From: Ilyonectria destructans
Taxonomy: Eukaryota; Ascomycota; Sordariomycetes; Hypocreales; Nectriaceae
Assembly: GCA_020740775.1 (NCBI GenBank)
Contig: JAHEWK010000007.1
Location: 186,001 to 250,000 of the forward strand
DNA: 64,000 nucleotides
Direction of reading: 5' to 3'
The notes under the pieces are model-generated. The model did no database searches. It worked only from the letters and a program-made list of their open reading frames with translations, and was not told the DNA's origin. Made by a program: the position numbers and the translations under genes. Within the stretch, counting starts at the first letter, position 1. Each line of letters opens with the position of its first letter. Positions 32,342-44,028 of this stretch are shown piece by piece.

Positions 32342-34806
32342 ATGCCCTATTACACCCTGAGTCTCCCAATAAGGGATTGTGGTCACTGGAGCGACCCAGT
32401 CGACACCGAGGTCAACTACACTTCACTCCGGCGACGAGCAGACAAGTGCGAGGTGTGCCGTGCGCTTCTTCAATGGATCCGGCGCATGTATCTGTCTCGC
32501 TGCGAACAAGAGCCCGGCGATCCTGGGATGACAGTTTTGATGGACGAATCGAATCGTGAGCCGGCTGGCCTTACACTGCTTCGCGATCGCTTACTGAGAA
32601 AATTGCTCTCCGGTGCTGGGTTCTCAATCAAACTTGTGTGGGATTTGACTCGAGTGGTTTTCCACGCCAGCAGCATCGTTCTAGGCCCAATTGCCTACCT
32701 TTGCATTCAAGGCTGCCTTCTATGCTGCTCTTGCTGTGGATGTTGGCTCGAGTTGGAGTCAAGCCCGTGGATTAAAGGCCCATATCCCCGGATGAGGCAG
32801 GCACTTCGTGATCTAGTTGGGATTGGATATGGGAATGAGTCCCAGGAGCAGTCCAGCTTAGATGCAGATTTGGTGGAGCAGACCTTCTCGGTGAGGGGTG
32901 CAAATGGCCGAGCATGTCGGTTCAAAAAGCGAATCATGGACGGGCCGAGCGCTACCTCGCCACTACGAAACGGGTGCTCAGGTATCATCATCGAGGCGAA
33001 CTCGGTCAGCGACGAGATGCGATGCATCATCTATTGCCACACATACCGGCCACGAGGTCCCGTTGGCTCGATGATCTACTTTAGCGACGTGAAGCTCTAT
33101 CGGCCGATGAATCACCCAACGCATTTCCTGTCTCTTGCCGGAGGAAGATTGTTTTTTACTCGGTGTAAGTTCCAAAGACAGTAATGCCTCAGTTCGCTTT
33201 AGGTCTAATTCAACAAACAATAGGGAATAGCGAGCGTCACCGGTTCGAAAATGCACGATCTTTCGTTGGAGCTAGTATGGCCAAGAAGCAAGGCCAAATT
33301 TATGAGCAAGGGCACTCAGGCGATCATAATAATCACGATATCCTACCTCTTCCCACCCGTTTAATCGACATCGGGGACCCGGGGGACCCAAGTCGTCAGA
33401 AGATCTCCCACATCCGCGCAAGCATGATTTTGAAGACAGTAAAGCTATGGACAACTCCGGCCGACTGCAGAGGACAATACGTCGCGCTCACTCATCGTTG
33501 GGGCAGTGACGAAAGCTGGAAGTTGACAAAAGACAGTCTCCACGCATTCCAAAATGGCCTTGCCTTCTCAGATCTACCGAAGACTTATCAGGATGCCATG
33601 GTAGTGGCTCAGAGATTGGGTTATAGGTACATCTGGATTGACGCGCTGTGCATTGTTCAAGACGACCCGGAAGACTGGCTCAGGGAGTCCACTAGAATGG
33701 CCTCCGTCTATCGCAATGCGTCCTGCACACTCGCAGCCCATACTGCCCGCTGCAGCAACACCGGATTTCTTGACGCTACTCTAGAGCGGGTGCCAACCCT
33801 CCAGATTAGGTCGAAAGATTCCAAGGGCCGCTACATCTCGAACCTTACTTTAGGCAGCAATTTCAACGATCAGGTCGCAAAGAGCTTTCTTTCTCGCCGA
33901 GGATGGGTCTTCCAAGAACGAATTCTTTCTCGGCGCGTTCTGCACTTTGTTAGGCATCATATTTTCTTCGAAGACGAGTCGGGGCTCAAGGCCGACGACC
34001 TTGGGGGCACCAGGACACCCCTGTTCCAAACTTGGAACCACAAGTTGAATATTGAAGATTCCTTCAGTGGCTTTCATTACTGGTACAAGTTAGTTGAGCA
34101 ATACAGCTCCTGCTCTTTGACACTTCACAAAGACCGACTGCCTGCCATAGCAAGTTTGGCAAAGGATTTCTCTCAGAGAAACAAAGCCGGACGCTATCTG
34201 TTTGGTCTTTGGGAAAATTCCCTTCACCTAGGGTTACTGTGGATTGATGTCACCGGAATTCCCTCTGACTTGGCATCGCCTTCATGGTCCTGGGCTCGGT
34301 GGATAGACAAGGTCTTGTACCCTCAAACCTTATCAGACTCCTTTATGAAAGCTGGATTTAGCCTTACAGGAAACCTACGCTCTGAAGACCAACCGGACGC
34401 AGACTTTCATGGCATTACAGACGAGTCTCGCGCTCTGTCACTGGACGGGCTACTCTTAGAACTCCACAAAGTCTCAGTAACGATAAACCTTGAGCCAATA
34501 GGCAATCCGTTCTTTGATCCGCCGGTCCAGGGCCTTTGTCGGCTAAACTCTTCCACTGGGGCGTTTGGTTCATGGGTTGCACTTGATGGGAAAAGACACG
34601 GGGCGTTCTTTCAGAAGCTATCATGTCTCCTAGTGTGTACTAATACAGTTTCTGAGAACGACTTTTTGTATCGACATCACCAAATGCACTACTTCCTTCT
34701 ATTGCAAAGTAAGGGCGATGGGTCCTCAGCGTACCATCGAGTTGGCGTGGGAGTTACAACACAATACCTGTGGACAGATGACAGAACATCAATTATAATT
34801 GAATAA
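32342..34806 (+). CDS. HET-domain (heterokaryon incompatibility) protein
   Basis: Two exons, 32342-33164 and 33224-34806, with a 59-nt intron, give 801 aa. The ATG at 32342 opens MPYYTLSLPIRDCGHWSD. The HET domain lies at about residues 360-505: YVALTHRWG, then SDLPKTYQDAMVVAQRLGYR, YIWIDALCIVQDD, and STRMASVYRNASCTLAA, followed by the usual RGWVFQERILSRR block. The N-terminal 270 residues contain a CEVC pair and an unusual hydrophobic, cysteine-rich stretch (IQGCLLCCSCCGCW). HET proteins trigger growth arrest or cell death when unlike hyphae fuse or on foreign signals; the partner of this one is unknown. Confidence 0.92.
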
Positions 34807-36753
34807 GCTAGCGGGTTTTGTTAGTATTGGAGGCTTGGAATTTGTATAAATCGAAAGAAGTTTAAATTAGGGAGTTTAAAGAACTATGGAGAATAACAAG
34901 GGACCAGATAAAACTACCAGCCGACCCCCTCGCGAACACGAGTCGGGCAGTATTGTGGCTGGCTGTCAGCTCTAAAATGGTACGGGCAGCTTGATGAATT
35001 CTCCTAGTTATCTACGGCACGGGATTCCGCGGTATGAGGATGCAACTCTGTCATGAGTGAGACAACTCCATAGGGGTCGCGGCAGAGAGGCACGTAATCC
35101 ACTGTGCCGGGGTGGGTTTGACGTCTGTAGAGAAGTCTGGACCTCGCAGCCGTCGGCGAAAGAACCACCCACGGATTACTACACCACTCTGGACTGGAAC
35201 TGGACGGAGCTGACCGGCTCGGAGGAGGTCCTAAGAGCGTCGCAGCCCGGATCGAGGAGCTGGACGGGCATGAGAGACGTTATAAACAGTATTTGTACTA
35301 TCAGCGCAGCCCCTACCAGCTCTAGTGGAGTTGTATTTGTATCAGATGGGGCAGCTATCTTACTAACAGGTTCCGAGATACGTGGCTTCTTTAACAAAGT
35401 AGTTAAAGGTGCCCGACCATCCCAGCGTCCTAACCGTTTCAAAGGTAGTGTTGCAGTCTGTGGTAGTGTGGCCGCGATGGAACTAGGTCTCGGCAAATAG
35501 GTTAAATTAAGGATTTAAAGGGATGGCGGATTTGTATTAGTTATATAGCCGGCTAGCTTTGCAGTAACATTAATAAATAAGGTTACGAATTAATTCACTG
35601 AATTTGTATATAGATTCACTAAGTGAATTCACAGTCTGTTCTACTGGAGCTCGTTGTCGCAACTATGGAAGGGAATTGTAAGAGAACCGCTTGGGAGCAA
35701 AACCTAGGTATAAGAGTTGGGCCTTGGCCTTGTAGTCAGGTACGGCGGCCAGAGGTAATATGAGTCAAAGTTATTCAGCAGCTCTGGAAGCCTCTCCTCT
35801 GGCATCTGCCAGGCAAACTCGCCCTCGTGTAGCTTCTCAGCCTCCCAGCCCGGCTCGTCCAGCCCAACCTTCTTCCAGAGACTGATAGCATCTTCCGTAG
35901 GCTGACAGTCCTTACCTGAACTACGCCAGGCGCTTACCACAGCACCTACAAGGTTCGAGACAGTGAATGTTGCCGTTTCGCGACCCTAGTGTTGAGTCGA
36001 GTTGCAATTGTAGTTTCTACCGTCGCCTCGGCGATTGACCATACTTCACCACCTGAAGACTCGGTTAAATGGAAAGAACATACTTACCCCGCATTTTAAA
36101 AAGATTACAAATAGGCGGCTTTTTGGAGCTGAATCGGCCCGATATTGTTACGGTCTGTATTGAGACTCGGCGGTTACAACTAGCAGTAATAGTAACCAAT
36201 TTTCAGGATCAAGTACAGGCTTATTCTGACCTACTTATCTTTCACTAATTATAAGTATAGTTAATGTGTATATCGAATAAGCTCTATTTAATATAGTTTA
36301 ATACTACTTAAGGCTCCAGGAACCGACCCAGAGACCCCCACTGAATATGATACTTTGCCCAGACTCCGTGTCAACCACTTAGAGAGTTGGAGGCTGGAAG
36401 AGGGCGTCAGAGGACTGGGTAATAGTACCCAAGGGCAAACCTAGTGATTAGACTCCCATTGATGCCTTATCGGGGTGGGTGTGAGAAATCTTCTTGGCAG
36501 TGGCATATATTCCAAATATTTAGGCAAAATATACATCTCGGCTTTATGGAGCAGTAAGATGAACTTGAGTCTCCATTTACTTACTAACAACCCAGTCCAG
36601 ACTTAAAGTTGGATATGAATGCAGCTTTTCATCTTCTCCAAACTGGATTTAAGTCATCGGAGCTGGTGCCAGCCGCGGAAGTGCCGTGCAAACCCAATGC
36701 CAGTAAAGAATGTAACATTGTATTAACAAAGATAAATTAATCTCTCGCTATAC
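34807..36753. other. Gene-poor, partly AT-rich stretch
   Basis: A forward frame 35057-35500 and a reverse frame 35940-35704 lack known domains. The latter, with WKKVGLDEPGWEAEKLHEGE, looks protein-like and could be an orphan exon. From 35510 to 36320 the DNA is AT-rich, consistent with decayed, perhaps RIP-mutated, repeats. Confidence 0.4.
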
Positions 36754-38645
36754 CTAAGCCTCGGAAAGCTTCGTCTGCCGGTGAAGCTCCCTTGTCGGTT
36801 GCGTTCCGCTCTTCGAAATCGCCTGTCGTCTTCCTCCTCTACTCAAATGCCTCCCGTCGTCGCTGCTTCGGATATAGTACGCCAGATCCGCTGTAGGGTC
36901 CCACTCGGTTTGAGAGAGGCCGTCCCCCAGCCAGGAGAATCGGTTGCCACTGTATTCAAACTCGTAATCCTCGAAGCGCGGCTCGCGCAAAGCCTCCAAG
37001 TAGTGGAGGGTCGACCCAGGCCATGTGATGGAGGACTGCCCCCAGTTGCTGCGGATATTATGAGAGTTGCGGCAGTTGTCCGACCAGACCATCTTCTTCG
37101 TGACCTGCGCTACGTAGGCTTTGAAGTCATAGGACGCGGCGGCTTTGAGGTGCATACTATGCATTCCTGGCTCTGTCTGATATTTATCGATGAATGCGCA
37201 GACAAAATCGGTTTGTGATTCAATGGCAGCAATGACCGGACCGTTCGAGATTGGCGTCCAGGGCCCTGCAAGTGTGAATGAATTTGGGCATTCAGAGATC
37301 CCAACGCCCATGTAACCCGTAACAGAGGCGTTCCAATCATCCTGAAGGTTGTGTCCTTTGAAGAGTATAGGGTAGCGCGGGACGAATGAAGTGTCGAATC
37401 CGGTTGCGCAGATAATCACATCGCCGTCATGGGACTGTCCATCATCACTGATGCAGCCGGTTTCAGTAAAAGATTTCACGCCTGAATAGATGACTTCCAC
37501 GTTGTCTTCTTTGATGGTCTATGCAATTGAATGAGTCTGTGTACTGGCTGTCGCCCGGAAATGGTTCAGGGAACGGGATGCGACTCACATGGAGAAATTG
37601 ATCTCCCGAAGGTAAAATCCTTTTGCAGCCGACAGCAAAGTCTGGCACCAGCCTCTTCTGCATCTCTGGATCGGAAATGACTTTCTTCATTTCACTCTCC
37701 AAGTGTTGCCGGGCCTGGTCTTGCAATATTGTGCCTTTCATATACATAGCTAATACTGCGTTAACGTCTCTCGTGAAGTTAGAAAGCACGGGTATTCACT
37801 TACTAAAAAAGCTGTTCAAAGTTCGCTCATTTTCTAGTCGGAGATTCAAAACAGTGTCGGGCTCATTGACGAACCTCTCCATCTCCTCGGGCGAGAACTT
37901 GCCCTTCTTGGAGTTGACAGAGGGCAATGTCCATCGTGGTGTACGGACGAAAACCTTTGCGGTCTTGACTATCGGCTGAATTGCCGGTAGTATCTGAGCG
38001 CTAGAGGCGCCTGACCCTATCAAGAGGACATTCTTATCCTCAAGCGAGACACTTTCGTCCCACTCCGCGCTGTGCAGCTTAGGCCCTCCAAAAGCCTCAG
38101 TGCCTGGTACGGAAGGCCACGCTGGCTTGTTTAGGTAACCTGTTGCATGGACCAGAATATGACACCAGTCATCCACGGTCGTTCCAGACTGCAAGTCCGT
38201 GATAGTGATGTGCCACTGACCTTTCGGCGGGTCCCATGACGTCTCTGTAACACGGTGCAACGTTAGAATATGTTGTTGCAAGTCATACTTGGCAGCAAAT
38301 CCCTCAAAATAGTCTTGGATTTCCTGTGAGCTGGCAAGAACCGATGAGAAGTTTGCCTTTGGCTCGAAGGAATACGTGTAGTTGTGTGACGGGACGTCGC
38401 AGGCACAGCCTGGGTATACGTTTTCGAACCACGTCCCGCCAAGCTTGGGGTTCTTTTCGTAAATCTGCAACCTCCAATTAGCACAATGGCGTTAAGAATT
38501 ACCCGGAGATGACTACCGTTAGGGAGTAATTCTCGAAAGACCGCCGAAGCTTGTACGCAAGACACAGGCCCGAGACTCCAGCCCCAACGCAGACGATCTT
38601 GACGAAGCGTTGGTGGTGAATGGCGTCTTCTCGCAGTGGGTCCAT
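36754..38645 (-). CDS. Type I Baeyer-Villiger (FAD) monooxygenase
   Basis: Four minus-strand exons, 38645-38517, 38464-37804, 37755-37589 and 37518-36754, with introns of 52, 48 and 70 nt, give 573 aa. The FAD-binding Rossmann motif GAGVSG is at residues 21-26. YPGCACDVPSHNY follows. The BVMO fingerprint FxGxxxHxxxW(P/D) is present as FGGPKLHSAEWD (168-179), and the NADPH-binding motif GSGASSA starts at 193. These separate it from N-hydroxylating flavin monooxygenases. Later come GDVIICATGFD and a C-terminal WSDNCRNSHN block as in fungal homologues. It should insert oxygen next to a ketone, giving an ester or lactone, in the cytosol. It is the left-most enzyme of the group that includes the nitrilase and the prenyltransferase. 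Confidence 0.92.
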
Positions 38646-39671
38646 ATTTCTGGCAAGGTATAGGGTACTTTTAGCATCAACTGAATGGTTGGAAATGGCA
38701 CTGTTATTTGCGGCGTAGCTAACCTACGCTTTATATCTATACTCTAATTCAGGTCACTGAATTGTGATCATAGGTAGAAGTAGTTAAACTTAATGCACCG
38801 ATAAGTTGCCCATACCTAAACATGAAACACCTTGTCATGCAGAGCAGGGAGTTTTTCGGGTGACGGGGAATTTGTCATCGGATCATCAATCTCAGGCGAG
38901 GATTTTCTGTGCAAGGATTTTTCTTTCCTTTGTTGCATTCGTTATCACATGTTTGGCCTGTCTTCTGGCTGAAACCCTCGGACGACGTTCATACGACGAC
39001 TCCACTCCGCAGAGGCTGCTTTTTTTAAATGCCCCCATACCAAGTCGGAGCTAACACCACATACGGATTGCCTCGGGCGGCCTGTTATTACCTACCTATA
39101 ACTAAGGAATATAGCCCGCGCCGCCCGATGCAATGCAGGGCTGCGGCGCTGTCACTTCTCGCAGCACCGGGACTATCTTGCAGCTTGCCAGTGGCCTGTC
39201 AAGCGTCCCGCCTTCCCGATCTTGACACAGTTAAGGTTTTGGGCTGTTTCTGGTTTCTACTGACCTTGTCTTCTCTTCTTCGCTACCGTGGTACTATCAC
39301 AGCGTATCCACTCCTCGATCGGGAAATCCGTCTCCCTAGGATGATCATTTCATTTTTGGTTACCGAGGCTCAGTCTACAGGGGTAGATGTTTCTCACGGC
39401 TCCACCGATTGGTAGTTGAGTCGGTAAGAGAGGCTGCGGGTGAATTCGTTCACAGGCGCAATTGAAGTTCGGTGCTGGCCATTTCATTTCCTATCAAATG
39501 GACTAGTTCTTGTAAAGCAATAAATACGATATCTATCCGAGAACCTTGTAGGGCATACAAAAATACCACATAAACGGCATCTTCAATTCTTGGACCAGCC
39601 AGCTGCAGCATCCGCATTACTACCTTGGCACATATTCGCTACAATCGTATCGAGTTCAACCCTCCCTATTG
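38646..39671. other. Intergenic
   Basis: Upstream of the monooxygenase and downstream of the rhodopsin-like gene. Only featureless frames (38806-39415, plus) were seen. Confidence 0.45.
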
Positions 39672-41056
39672 CTACCAACGGGAATCGCCAGTGCGTTTGT
39701 AATTTCCTTCTAATCCTTCAATCTCAATTCTTTTCTCCACTAGAATTCCAGTGTGAAGTTTTTGGTGCAGTTCTGCTTGCGCTGGGGAATCCAAATTCCT
39801 CCTTACCATCTCTTCTTGACTCTCTGACCCTATACCGAGCGTAGTCATTGAATAGGGATCATGCGCTCTCCTGCTGCCGACAGGAGCTGTCGACCTAAGC
39901 TCATAGCTTTCGCCTGGATTCCGGTGGGAGAATTCGCGAATGCGATTAGTCGAGCTCCCAGACTTTGATGTAGCGTAGCCAGTATTAACCCAGAAGCGGC
40001 GCTTGAGCATTGGCGTGATCATCGGGGCTTGCCCAACGAAGATTCCAACGCAGTCTTCCCGCAGAGACCACATAGCCGACACTCCGCGCTGGTTGAGCTG
40101 GTAATAAAGACGTTAGTGGACTTCTCTCTTGTCAACGGGATGTAGGATTGTTGTACGTACATTGAAGATGAGCACAAATCGGAGCACCGCGGCGAACATG
40201 CAAAAGAAACCCAGACTGAACAGGAAGTAGAGTCCGAACTTCTGGAAGCGGTTTATTTGGATTCCCTTAAGCACCTACAACGATAGTGTGAACTTGCGGG
40301 ACTCGACCGATATCTTTGGAGGGAGTGTAGAACATACTGGGATTGGTACGAGCATAATGCAGAGATCCGTGAGCAGATTGAACGTCAATATAACGACGAA
40401 AAAGACGACGTTCTGAGGCACACATTGACCTGTATCGAACATAATCAGTGCAAGATCATAGAAAAAACACATAATTGGTCTGCCATACTTCCTGGATCAG
40501 GCCAGACTTGCCAGAGGTGGTGGAAGGGGCGACATGTGAGAGCGAGCGTGAAAATGATCGCGATCCCTGACAAAGCCACCATCACCATCAGCGGCTTCAC
40601 GAACTTCTCAGTCCACAAGCCACGAACGACGCGGCTGTAGAAGCATAACATGTTGAACTTGAGTGTCCAGAGAATAACAAAGTACCCTGTCAGGCCCAGG
40701 AGAAAAATCTGAGAACCATATGCCCACTCTTTGCGCTCGGATTTACTCATGTTTTTCCTTTCGTTGAACGTCAGGTCAGACGTATGCCGCCCCTTCGCAC
40801 CTTGCACAAAGACCTGACCAATAACGGGAGCCGCTGTCCACATGCACTACAGAAACAAAGAGTCGATAAGTCGGATGCGATCAAGAGAGAGCGATTCAGC
40901 ACTTACAGCCAAGGCCATTATTAGGTAGTCGTCCCACTGGTAGCCTCTGTAGCCGACTAGCTTTGTGCGGCAAAAAATGCGTGCCGCTATCATAGAGGCA
41001 CCGATGACGTAAAGAATCCATATCTCCACTATTTGGCCGGTAACAGACTGAGCCAT
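39672..41056 (-). CDS. Seven-helix rhodopsin-like/SAT4 integral membrane protein
   Basis: Five minus-strand exons, 41056-40907, 40846-40489, 40429-40338, 40274-40161 and 40097-39672, with introns of 59-63 nt, give 379 aa. The start at 41056 (MAQSVTGQIVEIW) leads directly into helix 1. The family marker is the WDDYL tract (about residues 41-45), then long hydrophobic helices (FLLGLTGYFVILWTLKF, PLMVMVALSGIAIIFTLAL, NVVFFVVILTFNLLTDLCIM, YFLFSLGFFCMFAAVLRF). The ECL-type cysteines TCRPF and QCVPQ are conserved in this fungal family. The tail of about 130 residues is polar. Proteins of this class often accompany fungal secondary-metabolite genes, but their function is poorly known. It is divergent from the nitrilase gene. 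Confidence 0.88.
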
Positions 41057-42397
41057 AATTGCAAGAAAGGAAGCAGAAATGTAATCAGAAGCGAGGAATG
41101 CCAATGATGTGGGAAAGTCAAAGTTATGTTTCTTGTTGCCCGGGGAATGCCAGAACATTTGGTTTTGAACCAAGCCATCAAGCCATAGACCACTCTACCT
41201 CGCCACAGAAAGAGGTATAAAGATGCATGTAACTGTATCCGTAACCTATACCCCTATTCCCGGTCTGATCCCTGTGCCTGCACAACGCAGTTCTAGCTGT
41301 TATAATTATCAAACTTATGAAAATTCCTGGTTCTGAATCGTTACATCCTCGAATTTCGCTGATCTTTGCTCCGTACGAAAGAACCCACGGAGAACCAGGT
41401 ACAGTGGCGAATTAGCTGGTCTCAAGAACCATGTGGGCGATGTTCATGCAGTTGGTTGGAAGTGTTACGCACCCCGTATCCACCAAGCCGACAAGGCCTC
41501 CAGGAATAAGGTTTACCGGGGAAGATAAAGGAAATCGTAAGTTTTCTCGGGCGATTTGTGGACCTTCAGTTTTCTGCGTTCCGCCCGGTTTTGATGTAAC
41601 CGTAATGGTGAATGGATTCCATGTGCTCGGGGCTCGTTCAACAGTATGCAAGTGTCAGGTTTGAGCAAACTTCCGGGCGATGCTACTAATGCGGGCGAGG
41701 GCTTGGAACTGCAACAGTAACGAAACGGTGTGGGGATTTTTCTCGGTAAATTACCGCAGGATGAGGCTGCGTATGACTCGTAATTAGAACGGTTGCCGAG
41801 AAATTACGGACATGTCGTGGACCAGTTGTTGCCTACAGAGGTGGCTCAAAACCAAAAGAACTCGGAGTAGATGAATGATCATGCCGAAGCAGGAGACGGG
41901 TTGTGGAGACTAGTAGACATTGTGAGGTGGATGAGAACCAGCGCGGACCATTTGCTAGGACGAGAAATATCTATGCGAGGGGAGTAGGCTCTGCCTGTTC
42001 ATATCGCAAATCGGCGGCTTTGACTATGCAAGACATCCCCCATAACCGAGTCTCGGGTGAATACGAAGAAATCCACTCCCCTGCTTTCGCGGGAGCCAAG
42101 GGTTCGGGGGACCGGAAACCAGACTTCCGCCGGTCACGCTATCTAAAATAGGGTTAGTTCATAGATCTTAGCTTCTGTGCGTCGTATGTTGATGTTGGTC
42201 CAGCGTTGCGGCGTAGCTAGATTTGTAAGACATTATCCTACCATCCTGCTGCGTGTGTATTTTTCGTAATGGCGCGCGGCCCTAATTTGTATTACTTAGA
42301 CGATAGTTCAGCCCATCCATCCCCCGTCTGAGCCTTCCCATTACAGTACCCCATCTTGCAAACCATCCATCTATCGTCTTGAAACTCTGCTGGAACC
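41057..42397. other. Divergent promoter between rhodopsin-like and nitrilase genes
   Basis: No gene recognised. It contains CGGTAAATTACCG at 41744-41756, an inverted repeat CGG-N7-CCG of the kind bound by Zn2Cys6 dimers. Confidence 0.45.
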
Positions 42398-43481
42398 ATG
42401 GCCGCTCCCATCCGAGTTGCCGTCACACAGGCAGAGCCTGTCTACCTCGATCTGGCAGGTTCTGTGAAGAAAGCATGCACCCTTATTACTGAAGCCGCAC
42501 AAAACGGGGCTAAGCTTATTGCTTTCTCCGAGTGCTGGCTCCCGGGCTATCCTGCCTGGATCTGGTAAGTGATTACGTTCCTTGACTCGACATACGACTG
42601 CATTCCTAACGCTGCTTGTTCGTGACAGGGCACGATCGGTCGATTTTGAACTTCAGACTCGATATATCTACAATTCGCTTCCTGTGCAATCAGAGGCAAT
42701 GGAGCTAGTCAAAGCCACCGCCAGGGAGTCCTCGATCGCCGTCGTGCTTGGGTTTTCGGAGCAGAGCCCATCCCATAGCATCTACATTTCACAGGCTATT
42801 ATATCTCCCCAGGGCGAGCTTTTGTTGAACCGGCGAAAGATCAAGCCCACCCACATGGAGCGTACCGTCTTCGGTGAGGGATCAGGTGGTGATCTAAACA
42901 ATGTTGTCGAGGTCGATTTCGGGGCAGAGCATGGCAAGATCAAGGTCGGATGCTTTGCCTGCTGGGAGCACACGCAACCACTATTGAAGTATCACAGCAT
43001 CTCCCAGGGAGCGGCAATCCACATTTCGATGTGGCCACCGATTGACCCTACGACTGGTGTGGACCATCCAGGTCTATGGAGCATGACTGCTGAAGGGTGC
43101 CAGAATCTATCCCAAACCTACGCCATTGAAAGCACTGCCTACGTGCTTCACAGCACTTCGGTATGCACTCAGAAGGGAATCGACATCTTAAAAACTCAAG
43201 ATGGCCTGTCTTGCCGGCAGCCGGGTGGTGGCCATAGTTGCGTGATTGGACCTGACGGTCGACGCCTGACTCCGCCTCTCGGCGACGGGAGTCCCGACAC
43301 AGAGGGCATCGTTTACGCTGATCTTGACCTTACCAAGGTTGTAGCAAGCCGTGGGTTCTTGGACAATGTTGGTCATTATAGCAGACCAGATCTGCTGTGG
43401 TTGGGTGTTGATAGACAGCAGAAGGAAAGCATCATTGTAAAGCGGCACAAGTCAACGGAACTGGAAGAGCTGGAAGACTAG
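42398..43481 (+). CDS. Nitrilase (carbon-nitrogen hydrolase)
   Basis: Two exons, 42398-42564 and 42629-43481, give 339 aa, typical for fungal nitrilases. The short first exon encodes [14 protein letters not shown].. and ends at PAWIW. The catalytic triad is complete: Glu45 in [10 protein letters not shown], Lys128 in [11 protein letters not shown], and Cys167 in GCFACWEH. The [13 protein letters not shown] and CWEHTQPL tracts place it with true nitrilases and cyanide hydratase-like enzymes rather than amidases; the residue before the catalytic cysteine is Ala rather than the commoner Asn. It hydrolyses an organic nitrile to the acid (or amide). Located between the BVMO/rhodopsin pair and the prenyltransferase. 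Confidence 0.94.
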
Positions 43482-43695
43482 CCCGGAAGGCAATTTGTAT
43501 AAAATCCTCTACTGTAGTATCCACGAGAAATCTGGTCCGTCTCAGTTATGCATTGACCTATAATAACTACGTTATAAATGTCTTTTGGGTTAACGCCGAG
43601 TATCTGGTAACCGTTCCGATTCACACGGAAGGGGCTTAAATCTAATCAGGCAACTCGCATACGTATCCAAAATCCCTAGATGAGACTAGGGAGTT

Positions 43696-43725
43696 GCGGC
43701 ATGTCCCTGCGTCAGCGGCATGCCC
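43696..43725. promoter_or_regulatory. Direct repeat GCGGCATG(T/C)CC in DMATS promoter
   Basis: GCGGCATGTCC (43696-43706) and GCGGCATGCCC (43715-43725) are 19 nt apart start to start, about two helical turns, and 300-330 nt upstream of the prenyltransferase ATG. A tandem regulator site is possible. Confidence 0.4.
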
Positions 43726-43939
43726 GACTATGCCCACATCGCCGTAGCCGATCCCCCCACCCGAGAAGAGTCTGATCAACAGGTGCAGCCCACTTTCGGA
43801 GACATGGGATAAATTCTACGAGGTTAGGGTACATGTTGCCGACATGGCAGGGATAAGTCCTGGTACAATTAATCTAAATCCACCATACAGAGTAAATGTT
43901 CAGTCATAGCGCTCGGCCGTGAGTGTTTGGGTGAGTTCC

Positions 43940-43947
43940 TATAAAAA
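43940..43947 (+). promoter_or_regulatory. TATA box of the DMATS gene
   Basis: TATAAAAA, 82-89 nt before the chosen ATG, a normal fungal core-promoter distance. Confidence 0.5.
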
Positions 43948-44028
43948 GCTGCCCAAAATACCTCTCAACCGCCAGAGGTCTCTCGATCGGCAGTGGCTTC
44001 TACCATCCTACGGACTCAGCCCAGCAAC

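Larger units (their letters stand above)
43482..44028. other. Promoter region of the prenyltransferase gene
   Basis: Direct repeats at 43696 and 43715 and a TATA-like element at 43940 are listed separately. No coding frame. Confidence 0.5.

Noticed and set aside
35057..35500. Plus-strand frame of 147 residues
   Set aside because: No ATG in good context, no domain, and it lies in a gene-poor stretch beside AT-rich DNA.
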